A stretch of DNA of 64,000 nt from contig CAZDTI010000001.1 in the NCBI GenBank assembly GCA_964508085.1, forward strand, positions 1 through 64,000, in the 5' to 3' direction. Source of the stretch: CALGLS01 sp964508085 (GTDB lineage: Bacteria > Bacteroidota > Bacteroidia > Chitinophagales > Saprospiraceae). Positions 17,326-26,300 of the stretch are shown here, piece after piece. The number at the start of each line of letters is the position of its first letter. Position 1 is the first letter of the stretch. A program made the position numbers and the translations under genes. The notes beneath the pieces are model-generated. The model searched no databases and was not told where the DNA came from. It worked only from the letters and a program-made list of their open reading frames with translations.

Positions 17326-18144
17326 TTAGAAAGGATTATAAATCCCTGGCCCACCAGCCATTTCCATCAAACCTGCGATATTAATCATAAAGGTTACACC
17401 ACCAAACCAATACACGTCTTTTCTGTTTGGGTTTCCTCTTTGCCTTCCAACAGGGTTAGGTAATTTATCATCTCCTAAGTATTCAGGTGTTCGATAAGCC
17501 AAACCTGCGGCTATACTATTCGTTTCAGTCAAGGCATCTATATCCGTATAATTCCCACTTACATCATCTAAATAATCAGTAAACGTTTTTCTTAAGCCTC
17601 CCTCCATTCCAATAGAAATGGCATCGGTCAGATATACTTGAGCTCCAAATCCTCCTGGTATGGATATTTGGTATAGCCCATATACGCTATTTTGCCCCTC
17701 TGTACGAAGAGGTTGTAGATCATACCATTGATTCTGGTAAACCGCCTTAGGGTTATGGTGAAAACCCGCAACTCCACCAAATACAAATGGAGAGAAAATT
17801 GGACGATCTCCCGTCATGAAAGACAAAAAGTGGAATTCTGCCAAGGCGTTCAGCTCCTTAATCTGAGATTTAAATGATAGATTTCTGGAAGCATTTCGCC
17901 CTCGATCTTCTCCAGATATAGTCGATTTTGTAAAACTGATCCTAGCATCTAGGAATTCATTGATTCTGTATTTTCCAATGACACCAGTCGCAAGACTGAT
18001 TTCTGCTTTTTCTAGATGAGTGGATTGAACATCCCCCATATAGCCAGACGAACCGACGAAGAAGCCGACTTCCACGCCTTGAGCATTCATGATGAAAATA
18101 GTAGCAAATAGTAGGTAACAGGTAGAGATAACATTCTTACACAT
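17326..18144 (-). CDS. DUF6089-like outer-membrane beta-barrel protein
   Basis: 272 residues with a signal peptide (ending about IFIMNAQG, residue 22). The mature part starts VEVGFFVGSSGYMGDVQSTHL and continues as alternating barrel strands with aromatic ends: YRINEFLDARISFTKS, ALAEFHFLSF, PFVFGGVAGFHHN, SIGMEGGLRKTFTDYLDDVSG and YWFGGVTFMINI. The YLDDVSG segment and overall length match the Bacteroidota DUF6089 family of small outer-membrane barrels, sometimes linked to the type IX secretion or gliding machinery. It sits between parA and rep on the same strand, an unusual cargo position inside a maintenance module. A terminator follows the stop. Confidence 0.75.
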   Translation of the reverse strand: MCKNVISTCYLLFATIFIMNAQGVEVGFFVGSSGYMGDVQSTHLEKAEISLATGVIGKYRINEFLDARISFTKSTISGEDRGRNASRNLSFKSQIKELNALAEFHFLSFMTGDRPIFSPFVFGGVAGFHHNPKAVYQNQWYDLQPLRTEGQNSVYGLYQISIPGGFGAQVYLTDAISIGMEGGLRKTFTDYLDDVSGNYTDIDALTETNSIAAGLAYRTPEYLGDDKLPNPVGRQRGNPNRKDVYWFGGVTFMINIAGLMEMAGGPGIYNPF

Positions 18145-18458
18145 AACAATTCCTTTTTAGTAATGAAAACATTTAAATAGACTAAAAGGGGAGTATTCTG
18201 ATAAGGGGGATCAGTTCTTAATTAATTATTGCTACTTAAACTACTATCCAGCCATTCTGGATTTTAGCAAAAAGCAAATCATTTAAAAGGGGGAGATATC
18301 ACTGGCTAAAATTGAGGGGAAGTTAACTTGACTTAGCCAGAATACAATCTCACTTAGACAAAGAGCATACCATTTGACAAAAAACTCGATACGGGAAGCT
18401 TTATTATTCTGATCTGAGGCAAGTTATTATCTATAAAATAGAATAGAGGTAAGCAATT
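18145..18458. other. Gap between rep and the DUF6089 gene
   Basis: About 310 bp of AT-rich DNA with no gene, downstream of rep and upstream of the barrel gene. It probably holds the promoter of the latter; no clear motif is visible. Confidence 0.35.
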
Positions 18459-18497
18459 GAAAAAGCGCAGATTTCATAGGAAAACCCGCGCTTTTTC
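18459..18497 (-). terminator. Inverted repeat / probable terminator after rep
   Basis: GAAAAAGCGC (18459-18468) pairs with GCGCTTTTTC (18488-18497) around a 19-nt loop. Lying 59 bp past the rep stop, with T-rich arms on either strand, it could terminate transcription bidirectionally. Confidence 0.6.
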
Positions 18498-18555
18498 TGT
18501 TATTAAGACTTATAGCTTGAACGACATACCCAAATAGAAGTGAAATAAATAATAG

Positions 18556-19908
18556 TTAATTCAACTTCTCATACCAATTTCTACACTTATGGTACACCTG
18601 GGTTTCAATTACCTGACGAAATTTCAAAGGGTTAAACTGCTGGCCAGCGCTATTTATCTGTTCCTTAAAGTTTGTATTTACTTCAGTTAGGAAAGAACGG
18701 TACTGATCTGGATATTCTTCTTTAAAATACTCCAAGTTAAATGGTTGTAGTTTATTCGCAAATTGATGTACCTCTACGCTTTTTAGATGAACCTTTGCTT
18801 TTACAGTGGCCATTGTTCCTTTTTTATTGTCTTCCCGCTGCATTAATTCTTCTTCATTCATCGCTTTCTTACGGTTTAGAATATGTTCCATCATACGGGC
18901 ATGAAGCTGATTTTCTGTCAACCGACCTTTTTTCCACCAACTTACAAAAGCACCCGCTGGCTTATCCGCATTGGTTTTATCCATAAAAAACTTCCAAATG
19001 GCTTTCATATATAGGTCCTCATAGCCACGCAATGGCTCATAAGTTAGTTTTTCGTGCCCTAATACTTGATCAACGATGAATCGTTTGTTCACTCCTTTTT
19101 CAGAAAGGAACCGATAAGCGTGATATTGAGCCCAACTCAGCTGCTCTTTAAGATCTCCTCCCGAAGCAGACTTTAAGAATGATTTTTTCTTATTGTAGGT
19201 ATTATCCACCTGTGACAATATTTTGATTCGATCGGGAGAGTGCTTTGGCTCGTTTTCATAAATATAAAATTTTAAGCTCAAAATACGTTTCCCCGCCTTC
19301 TTAGCAGGCACAAAATCGAAGCGAATATCTGTGAATTTCTTGATTTCTCTTTGCGAAGGAATCAAGACCCAACGTTTAAATTCGTAATACTTAGGGTATC
19401 GTTCTTCTATTCCAAGGTAGAATTTGAGTTTATCCACCGTAATTTCACATTCTCCCTTGAATTGATAGCGTTTCAAAACCTCATATAATCGAACCGCATT
19501 AGCATTGAGATAGACAATATTGCTAATATTGTACTTTGTAAAATGCTCTTTGAGTTGGAGTAAATATTCTCGCAACCGCTGAGAGAGACTAAAGGTAAAT
19601 ATATCAGTGTCTGTGTCGTGTTCCATATGTTGGAGCCAAACCGATTTTCCAATGATACTCCCTTTTTCATAAATGATGGGTTCTGAATTTAGCTTATCCA
19701 TTAGAGAGAAGACCTCTGATTTATTGGCAATACGCCGTTTCCCATCAAAGTTGATGATCTTTTCTATTTCAGAATAATGCATCTTGTGCTCTTGAAGATC
19801 TTTATGATTTTGAGAAATCTCAGAAATGAGGTGGAGTACAAAGAATTGCTCACGTGCACTCAGTTTATAACTGGTTTCAATGAGCTTATTATGTTTGATT
19901 ATAGCCAT
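18556..19908 (-). CDS. Rep_3-superfamily replication initiator
   Basis: 450 residues. Two tandem winged-helix domains typical of iteron-binding initiators occupy about 1-235. The first opens KHNKLIETSYKLSAREQFFVLHLI. The second is marked by NANAVRLYEVLKRYQFKGE, then KFYLGIEERYPKYYEFKRWV and IPSQREIKKFTDIRF. The C-terminal ~200 residues are a long helical extension beyond the classic ~300-residue Rep protein, as seen in several Bacteroidota plasmid initiators. The gene is divergent from a 1-kb non-coding region of iterons, its expected binding sites, with a dyad of half-iterons next to the start codon. It should open the origin and recruit the host replisome. No separate helicase or relaxase gene is present. 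Confidence 0.88.
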   Translation of the reverse strand: MAIIKHNKLIETSYKLSAREQFFVLHLISEISQNHKDLQEHKMHYSEIEKIINFDGKRRIANKSEVFSLMDKLNSEPIIYEKGSIIGKSVWLQHMEHDTDTDIFTFSLSQRLREYLLQLKEHFTKYNISNIVYLNANAVRLYEVLKRYQFKGECEITVDKLKFYLGIEERYPKYYEFKRWVLIPSQREIKKFTDIRFDFVPAKKAGKRILSLKFYIYENEPKHSPDRIKILSQVDNTYNKKKSFLKSASGGDLKEQLSWAQYHAYRFLSEKGVNKRFIVDQVLGHEKLTYEPLRGYEDLYMKAIWKFFMDKTNADKPAGAFVSWWKKGRLTENQLHARMMEHILNRKKAMNEEELMQREDNKKGTMATVKAKVHLKSVEVHQFANKLQPFNLEYFKEEYPDQYRSFLTEVNTNFKEQINSAGQQFNPLKFRQVIETQVYHKCRNWYEKLN

Positions 19909-19966
19909 AACTCAGACTTTAGTGTTTCTTCCTATATGTAGGACTTAGACAAAATTTGAACTATTA

Positions 19967-19994
19967 ACTACGCTCTATCTTATAAAAGCGTAGT
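19967..19994. promoter_or_regulatory. Half-iteron dyad upstream of rep (putative operator)
   Basis: ACTACGCT at 19967-19974 and AGCGTAGT at 19987-19994 are inverted copies of the iteron end with a 12-bp spacer, 58-86 bp upstream of the rep start. Rep dimers of iteron plasmids commonly autorepress at such inverted half-sites; a further inverted partial copy (AAAAGCGTAGAG) lies at about 20022-20033. Confidence 0.55.
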
Positions 19995-20093
19995 AACTGT
20001 TGCAATAATACAAACTTATGCAAAAAGCGTAGAGAGTCTATGTTTATAATAACGCTTTTACTAACAAGTAACTCACAGTTTTCCGCTTTTTCC

Positions 20094-20803
20094 GATGTAA
20101 CTCTACGCTTTAAAGAGTGTGATCGAAGAATAATATGATGTATTCCTACGCTTATTGATGTATTTCTACGCTTTTCATAACTTGAAAATATAGAATCCTT
20201 TGATTTATATGGGTATTCAGCTCTTAAAGGATGTAGATCTACGTTTATTGATGTATTTCTACGCTTTAAGATGTTGCTCTACGTTATTCGATGTAAACCT
20301 ACGCTTTTAGTATGCTCTTGATGTAACTCTACGTCGATTGATGCTATACTACGTCTTTTGATGAAACTCTACGCTTATATAATGTAGTCCTACGCTTTAT
20401 TGATGTAGTTCTACTTTTTAGGGAAATGTGGTTCTACTCTTTATTGCAGTATCTCTACGCTTTTATGAAGTAGAACTACGCCTTAATAGTTGTAATAGGT
20501 TGATTATTAGTACTTTAATAGCTCCCTAAATGTATAAATGTTAAAGAACTTAGGTATAAATTAAAAAACCTAGGAAAGAAAAAGGTGTTTTTTAATACCA
20601 AGTATTTGTTGATTTAGGTCATTTTTTGGAAAGAAAAAAGTTGCGACAAAAAAGAAAAGAGAAATAAAGGTAGCTTTGAGACCGACAATTGATGTAACTC
20701 TACGTAGAAGAAAATGCTTTAGGCCATAGTCGAAATTTAAACTTGATGTAACTCTACGCTTTAAAAGAGATGAAGTGCGTACTTATAGCGTAGAGTTACA
20801 TCA
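20094..20803 (+). repeat. Iteron array: probable origin of replication
   Basis: At least fifteen direct copies of GATGTAnnnCTACGCTTT begin at 20094, 20137, 20157, 20230, 20250, 20270, 20290, 20320, 20340, 20360, 20381, 20402, 20425, 20446 and 20467. Most are 20-21 bp apart, about two helical turns. Perfect or near-perfect copies also occur at 20691 and 20745, plus an inverted copy at 20787-20803 that forms a dyad with the 20745 copy. Several members of the middle block are degenerate (for example ATGCTATACTACGTC at 20341). The neighbouring rep gene identifies this as the origin. I found no perfect DnaA box. Confidence 0.85.
20486..20690. other. AT-rich stretch within the origin
   Basis: About 200 bp between the main iteron block and the distal iterons, rich in A/T with polypurine tracts (AAAAAACCTAGGAAAGAAAA near 20561, AAAGAAAAAAG near 20631). 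This is the most likely duplex-unwinding element by position and composition; no gene is visible. Confidence 0.45.
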
Positions 20804-20906
20804 ACAGGACGCTTTAACGACGTCAACTTCTTGTTTACTTAGTTTTTATTAAAAGTGCAAGAGTAGGAAATTAATAGCTAGAAAGTAATAGTTACAATCT
20901 TAGAAT

Positions 20907-21311
20907 ATGCAAAACTTTATAAAAGCAATATTTACGATACTACTGATTTACATTATTGCAATAATCATAAATCCAAGTCTTGCTCCAGATTTTATCCCTG
21001 AAATAGATAGTAGATATGAGGTAGACGGTTGGATTTTTTTCAGTGAAGATAAAGTCGGTCATTTCTTTTTAATTGGTTTAGCTGCATTAATGCTAAACTT
21101 CCTGCTTCAAGCAAAGCGAGTAAAGATTTTTAATGTTCCTTTCTTATTAGGGTCCATTATAGTGGCTGTTCTTGTAACCCTCGAAGAATTCCGACAGGTT
21201 CCATTAACCAATAGAAGCTTTGAAATGTTAGACATCTTTTACAACTTTGCAGGCATTTTCGTATTTGGAAGAGTTGGAGCTTGGTTAGCTCTTAGGTTTG
21301 ACTCCAACTAA
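20907..21311 (+). CDS. VanZ-like membrane protein
   Basis: 134 residues with four predicted membrane segments (about 5-23, 50-68, 76-95, 108-127). The family signature is clear: EDKVGHFFLIGLAALMLNFL with the conserved Lys-x-x-His, then VTLEEFRQ and NRSFEMLDIFYNFAGIFVFG, equivalent to the E-x-x-Q...D...N-x-x-G motif. VanZ was named for teicoplanin resistance, but most members have unknown roles in the cell envelope. It lies just beyond the origin and may be transcribed from the last iterons. Confidence 0.8.
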   Translation: MQNFIKAIFTILLIYIIAIIINPSLAPDFIPEIDSRYEVDGWIFFSEDKVGHFFLIGLAALMLNFLLQAKRVKIFNVPFLLGSIIVAVLVTLEEFRQVPLTNRSFEMLDIFYNFAGIFVFGRVGAWLALRFDSN

Positions 21312-21433
21312 CGGACTTTAATTTGAGGTCGGCGCTCGGTCTTTGGCAAACTGTATCTTTTTTTATGAAATTAAGTCTAATGACAAGAAGCTAGACAAAT
21401 ACCATTTCAAAACCCAGAGGCACTTTAGAAATC

Positions 21434-23224
21434 ATGACGAATAGATTTATCCTAGTTTTCTTTTTTTTGACATTCCCCATCTTCCTTTTTTCGCAAGGAG
21501 TTGGTGTACCACTACAATCAGATAGTTACCATATAATAGATCGCTTAGAAATAAAAACTGGACTGCTCAACCCGAGTTATAGTTCTATCAAGCCCTATCG
21601 AAGAGGGGATATAACCAAATATGCAATGGATATAGATAGTAGTGTCTTAGCTATAAGTTCTAAAGATCAAAATGACCTCTATTATATTTTTAAAGACAAT
21701 AATGATTTTGTACCAGATGTCCCCGAAGATAAGAAGATAGGGGAGGAGTTAAATAAAGTCTATGTAGACAGCTCTAAGACTTTCTATACGTTACAAAAAA
21801 ATGCAGAAAAGCATAGTCGTGGTTATTACTTTGAAACGGAAAAGCCAATTCTAAAATATTTCTATCGAACTCCAGGTAATGCTTTTGAGTTTAATAAAAA
21901 AGCATTCTATTTTAAAGTGAACCCCTTATTAAGAGGAACAGTTGGTTTTGACCAAAATGAAGAAGATTTTTTATTTGATAATGTACGAGGGGTTGCTGTA
22001 CGAGGGGGAGTTGATAAAAAAGTTTTTTTCTATACGGAGGTTCAGGAAAGTCAATCTCGATTTCTGACTTATGTCAATCAACGAATAGAAAGAGATGCAG
22101 CGGTTCCTGGTGCAAGTTTGTATAAAGTTTATGACAGTTCTGTCATTGACTCAAAAGGAGCTTATGATTATTTGAATGCTCAAGGATATTTCGGCTTTAA
22201 TATCTCCAAACATGTTGGAGTTCAATTAGGACATGGCGCAAACTTTATAGGAAATGGGTATCGATCTTTATTCCTTTCCGATTTTGCTGCCAATTATTTT
22301 TACCTAAAATTAAACACTCGAGTTTGGCGATTCCATTTGCAGAATATCTTTGCAGAATTAAATGCAGCGAGTGGCCGCGATGGTCAAGGGGATAATCTGA
22401 TTCCTAAAAAGTATTTTGCTGCTCATTACCTGAATGCTCGAATTACCAAAAATCTCCAAATCGGATTATTTGAGTCAGTTGTCTTCAGTCGGCAAAATCA
22501 CTTTGAACTTCAATATCTTAATCCTGTTATACTTTATCGAAGTGTAGAACATTTGATTGGCAGTCCCGATAATGTCTTAATTGGAATGGACTTTAAATGG
22601 AATATATTTAATCGATTCCAATTATATGGTCAGATGGTTTTTGATGAATTCAAATTTGATGAATTGATTTTAGAACGGAATGGATGGTGGGCTAATAAAT
22701 ATGGTATTCAGGCAGGACTAAAATACATCGACGTTTTCGGAATTGATCACTTAGATGGGCAATTGGAATACAATACGGTAAGGCCATATACATACACTCA
22801 CAGGGATAGCCTAGCAAATTATAGTCATTATAATCAGCCATTGGCGCATCCTTTAGGCGCTAATTTTCGAGAAGTGATTGCTAAGCTTCGATATCAAGTG
22901 ACTAAGAAATTGATGGTGGAAGGCCGACTAATTAATATGCAATACGGTATTGATACAGATTCGACTAACTGGGGAAGTAACATATTATTAAACAACAATA
23001 GTCGCGAACAGGAATATGATAATAAAACAACCCAAGGAATAAAAACCACAACTCAAATTATTGGTCTTGATATTAGTTATCAAGTTTTTCATAATATGTA
23101 TATTGATTTAAATTACTTTTACAGAAATCAAAATAGCGAAGACGATCGTTTTGATTTGAAGAACAACTATATTGGCGGCGGAATTCGGGTTAACTTGAAT
23201 AGGAGCAGGAAAGGAGAATTTTAA
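21434..23224 (+). CDS. Outer-membrane barrel protein, RemB/Wzi-like
   Basis: 596 residues with a signal peptide (MTNRFILVFFFLTFPIFLFSQ). The region after about 150 is a series of amphipathic barrel strands with conserved-looking HGANFIGNGYRSLFLSDFAANYFYLKLNTRVW and FELQYLNPVILYRSVEHLIGSPDN segments. These resemble the Wzi capsule-attachment barrel and the flavobacterial RemB protein implicated in gliding and polysaccharide interaction. A function in holding surface polysaccharide is plausible, given the capsule-type locus 30 kb away, but is inferred. An inverted Rep iteron overlaps the stop codon. Confidence 0.65.
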   Translation: MTNRFILVFFFLTFPIFLFSQGVGVPLQSDSYHIIDRLEIKTGLLNPSYSSIKPYRRGDITKYAMDIDSSVLAISSKDQNDLYYIFKDNNDFVPDVPEDKKIGEELNKVYVDSSKTFYTLQKNAEKHSRGYYFETEKPILKYFYRTPGNAFEFNKKAFYFKVNPLLRGTVGFDQNEEDFLFDNVRGVAVRGGVDKKVFFYTEVQESQSRFLTYVNQRIERDAAVPGASLYKVYDSSVIDSKGAYDYLNAQGYFGFNISKHVGVQLGHGANFIGNGYRSLFLSDFAANYFYLKLNTRVWRFHLQNIFAELNAASGRDGQGDNLIPKKYFAAHYLNARITKNLQIGLFESVVFSRQNHFELQYLNPVILYRSVEHLIGSPDNVLIGMDFKWNIFNRFQLYGQMVFDEFKFDELILERNGWWANKYGIQAGLKYIDVFGIDHLDGQLEYNTVRPYTYTHRDSLANYSHYNQPLAHPLGANFREVIAKLRYQVTKKLMVEGRLINMQYGIDTDSTNWGSNILLNNNSREQEYDNKTTQGIKTTTQIIGLDISYQVFHNMYIDLNYFYRNQNSEDDRFDLKNNYIGGGIRVNLNRSRKGEF

Positions 23225-23242
23225 AAGCGTAGAGATACATCA
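23223..23242 (-). repeat. Isolated inverted Rep iteron before metH
   Basis: AAAAGCGTAGAGATACATCA is the reverse complement of an iteron (TGATGTATCTCTACGCTTTT), one base away from the consensus in the variable centre, and more than 2.4 kb from the origin array. It begins at the end of the upstream stop codon. Confidence 0.55.
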
Positions 23243-23319
23243 GGTGTAACTACCAAGGATAAAATATTTTTTTGCTGTTGCGTGACAGTCAGCATCAGAA
23301 CTAAAATAAATGATTAAGA

Positions 23320-26300
23320 ATGACAACTACAAAAGATTTAGCAGCAATATTACATGAGGTAATAAAGGATCGAATTCTTGTACTCGATGGGGCAATGGGA
23401 ACGATGATTCAAGAATACGGTCTCCAAGAAAAAGACTTCCGGTCTGAACGATTTGCAGACCACCCCTGCGACGTACAAGGAAATAATGATCTGCTATCAA
23501 TCACTCAACCACATGTCATCGAAGCAATCCACAAAGCTTACCTTGATGCAGGGGCTGATATTATAGAAACCAATACTTTTAGTTCAACTTCAATCGCGCA
23601 GGCCGATTATCAGATGGAGTACCTGGCCTATGAAATGAATAAGGCCTCCGCTGAAGTCGCCAAAAAAGCGGCATTAGAATACACAGAGAAAACCCCAGAC
23701 AAACCTCGATTCGTAGCTGGAGCTCTTGGACCAACCAACAGAACGGCCTCCCTATCTCCTGATGTAAATGACCCCGGTTATCGAGCGGTAACCTTTGACG
23801 AATTGGTTGATGCCTATTATGAGCAAACTAAAGGACTGGTAGATGGTGGTTCCGACATATTATTGGTTGAGACCATTTTCGATACCCTTAATTGTAAGGC
23901 TGCACTTTTTGCCATTGACAAACTCTTTGATGAATATCAAATGAAGTTACCCATTATGATTTCCGGAACGATCACGGATGCTTCTGGCCGAACCTTGTCA
24001 GGACAAACGGTAGAAGCTTTTTGGATTTCGGTAAGTCATATGAATCTGTTTTCTGTTGGCTTGAATTGCGCTTTAGGTGCTAAAGAAATGAGACCACACA
24101 TTGTGGCTTTGTCAAAAATATCTGATTGTTATATCAGTGCTTATCCAAATGCCGGATTGCCAAATGAGTTCGGAGAATATGATCAGACACCGGAGGAGAT
24201 GCAAGAATTTATCCGTGATTTTGCTAGTAATGGTTTTGTAAATATCATTGGAGGTTGTTGCGGAACGACACCTGACCATATTAATGCAATGGCAGTTGGT
24301 GTGAGAGACGTAGCTCCAAGAAAAATTCCGGAGCAGGAAATGCTGAGTCAGTTCTCTGGATTGGAGCCATTGATTATGAGAAAAGATCTGAACTTCATAA
24401 ATATTGGCGAGCGAACGAATGTAACCGGTTCAAAGAAATTTGCCCGACTCATTAAAAATGGTGATTTAGCGGAAGCCCTTTCTGTTGCCCAACAACAGGT
24501 AGATGGTGGCGCTCAAATTATTGACGTCAACATGGATGAAGGTTTGCTCGATTCGGAAAAGGCCATGGTTGATTTTCTGAATTTGGTAATGGCAGAACCA
24601 GACATTGCCAAACTACCGATCATGATTGATTCTTCTAAGTTCAATGTCATCGAAGCGGGACTTAAATGTGTGCAAGGTAAATGTATTGTTAACTCCATTT
24701 CCATGAAAGAAGGAGTGGAGGAATTTAAACGTCAGGCGAAAATAGTCAGACGTTATGGTGCTGCTGCGGTCGTAATGGCCTTTGATGAAGTAGGCCAAGC
24801 GGATACCATTTCCAGAAAGGTAGAAATCTGTGAACGTGCGTATAAGATTCTAGTAGAGGAAGTAGGTTTCAAGCCTACCGACATCATTTTTGATCCTAAT
24901 ATTTTTGCAGTAGCTACCGGTATCGAAGAGCACAATGAATACGCAATTAATTTCATTGAAGCCACTCGACAAATAAAGGAGAAATGTCCTGGAGCAAAAG
25001 TGAGTGGGGGAGTAAGTAACATCTCTTTCTCTTTCCGTGGTAATAATAATGTCCGCGAAGCCATGCATTCCGCCTTCCTCTATCACGCTATCAAAGCGGG
25101 AATGGATATGGGAATTGTGAATGCAGGAATGATGGAGATTTACGAAAATATACCAAAAGAGCTTTTAGTGTTGGTTGAAGATGTATTGTTTAATAGAACA
25201 AAAAATGCGACTGAAGCCTTGACGGATTATGCGCAACGCGTAAAAGATGGTGGACGTGTTTTGGTAAAAGATATGTCTTGGAGAGAAGGAACGGTAGAAG
25301 AGCGTTTGTCTCATGCTTTGGTAAAAGGAATAACGGAATTCATCGATATAGATACTGAGGAGGCACGACTGAAATATCCACGACCTTTACACGTAATCGA
25401 AGGCCCTTTGATGGATGGGATGAACATTGTAGGCGACTTGTTTGGAGAAGGAAAAATGTTCTTACCACAGGTAGTAAAATCTGCCCGTGTAATGAAAAAG
25501 TCCGTTGCCATTCTAACACCATATATAGAAGCAGAAAAGAAGAAAGGAGGAGATACTTCTACTAAAGGAAAAATATTGATGGCTACCGTAAAAGGAGATG
25601 TACACGATATTGGTAAAAATATAGTTGGAGTAGTGCTCGGTTGTAATAATTATGATATTGTAGACATTGGGGTGATGGTACCTTGTAGCCAGATTTTGAA
25701 AGTAGCCCGACAAGAAAAAGTAGATGTAATTGGATTAAGTGGCTTAATTACGCCTTCACTCGATGAAATGGTTTATGTAGCCAAAGAGATGGAAAGAGAA
25801 GGGTTTAATATTCCATTATTAATTGGAGGAGCGACGACTTCTAAAACTCACACTGCTGTGAAAATTGAGCAGCAGTATTCCGGTCCGGTGGTTCATGTAT
25901 TGGATGCCTCTAAATCGGTAGCCGTTGTAAGTACATTGTTAAGCAAGGAAGAAGGTGTTAAGGATACATTTGTAAAAAGCTTGGATGAAGAGTATGATCG
26001 GGTACGGGTCTTGCGTGGAAATAGAAAATCGTCTAAGAAGTATTTGACAATTGAAAAGGCCCGGGAAAACAAACTGAAATTAGACTGGGCAAATTATGAG
26101 CCAGTCAAGCCAAAATTTGTAGGAACAAAAAGCTTTTTCGATTATGACTTAGAAGAGCTGAGTGATTACATTGACTGGACACCATTTTTTGCTACCTGGC
26201 AGCTCCGAGGAAAATATCCAGCGATTCTCGAGGACGAAGTAGTAGGGGAGGAGTGTAAAAAATTGTTCCATGATGCACAAAGTATGCTTCGGCAAATCAT

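Noticed and set aside
20094..20803. CRISPR or tandem coding repeats
   Set aside because: Periodicity of 20-21 bp without spacers and the adjacent Rep gene indicate iterons.
23225..23319. Cobalamin or SAM riboswitch ahead of metH
   Set aside because: Only 95 bp of leader, and no B12-box or SAM-I-like helices could be recognised.
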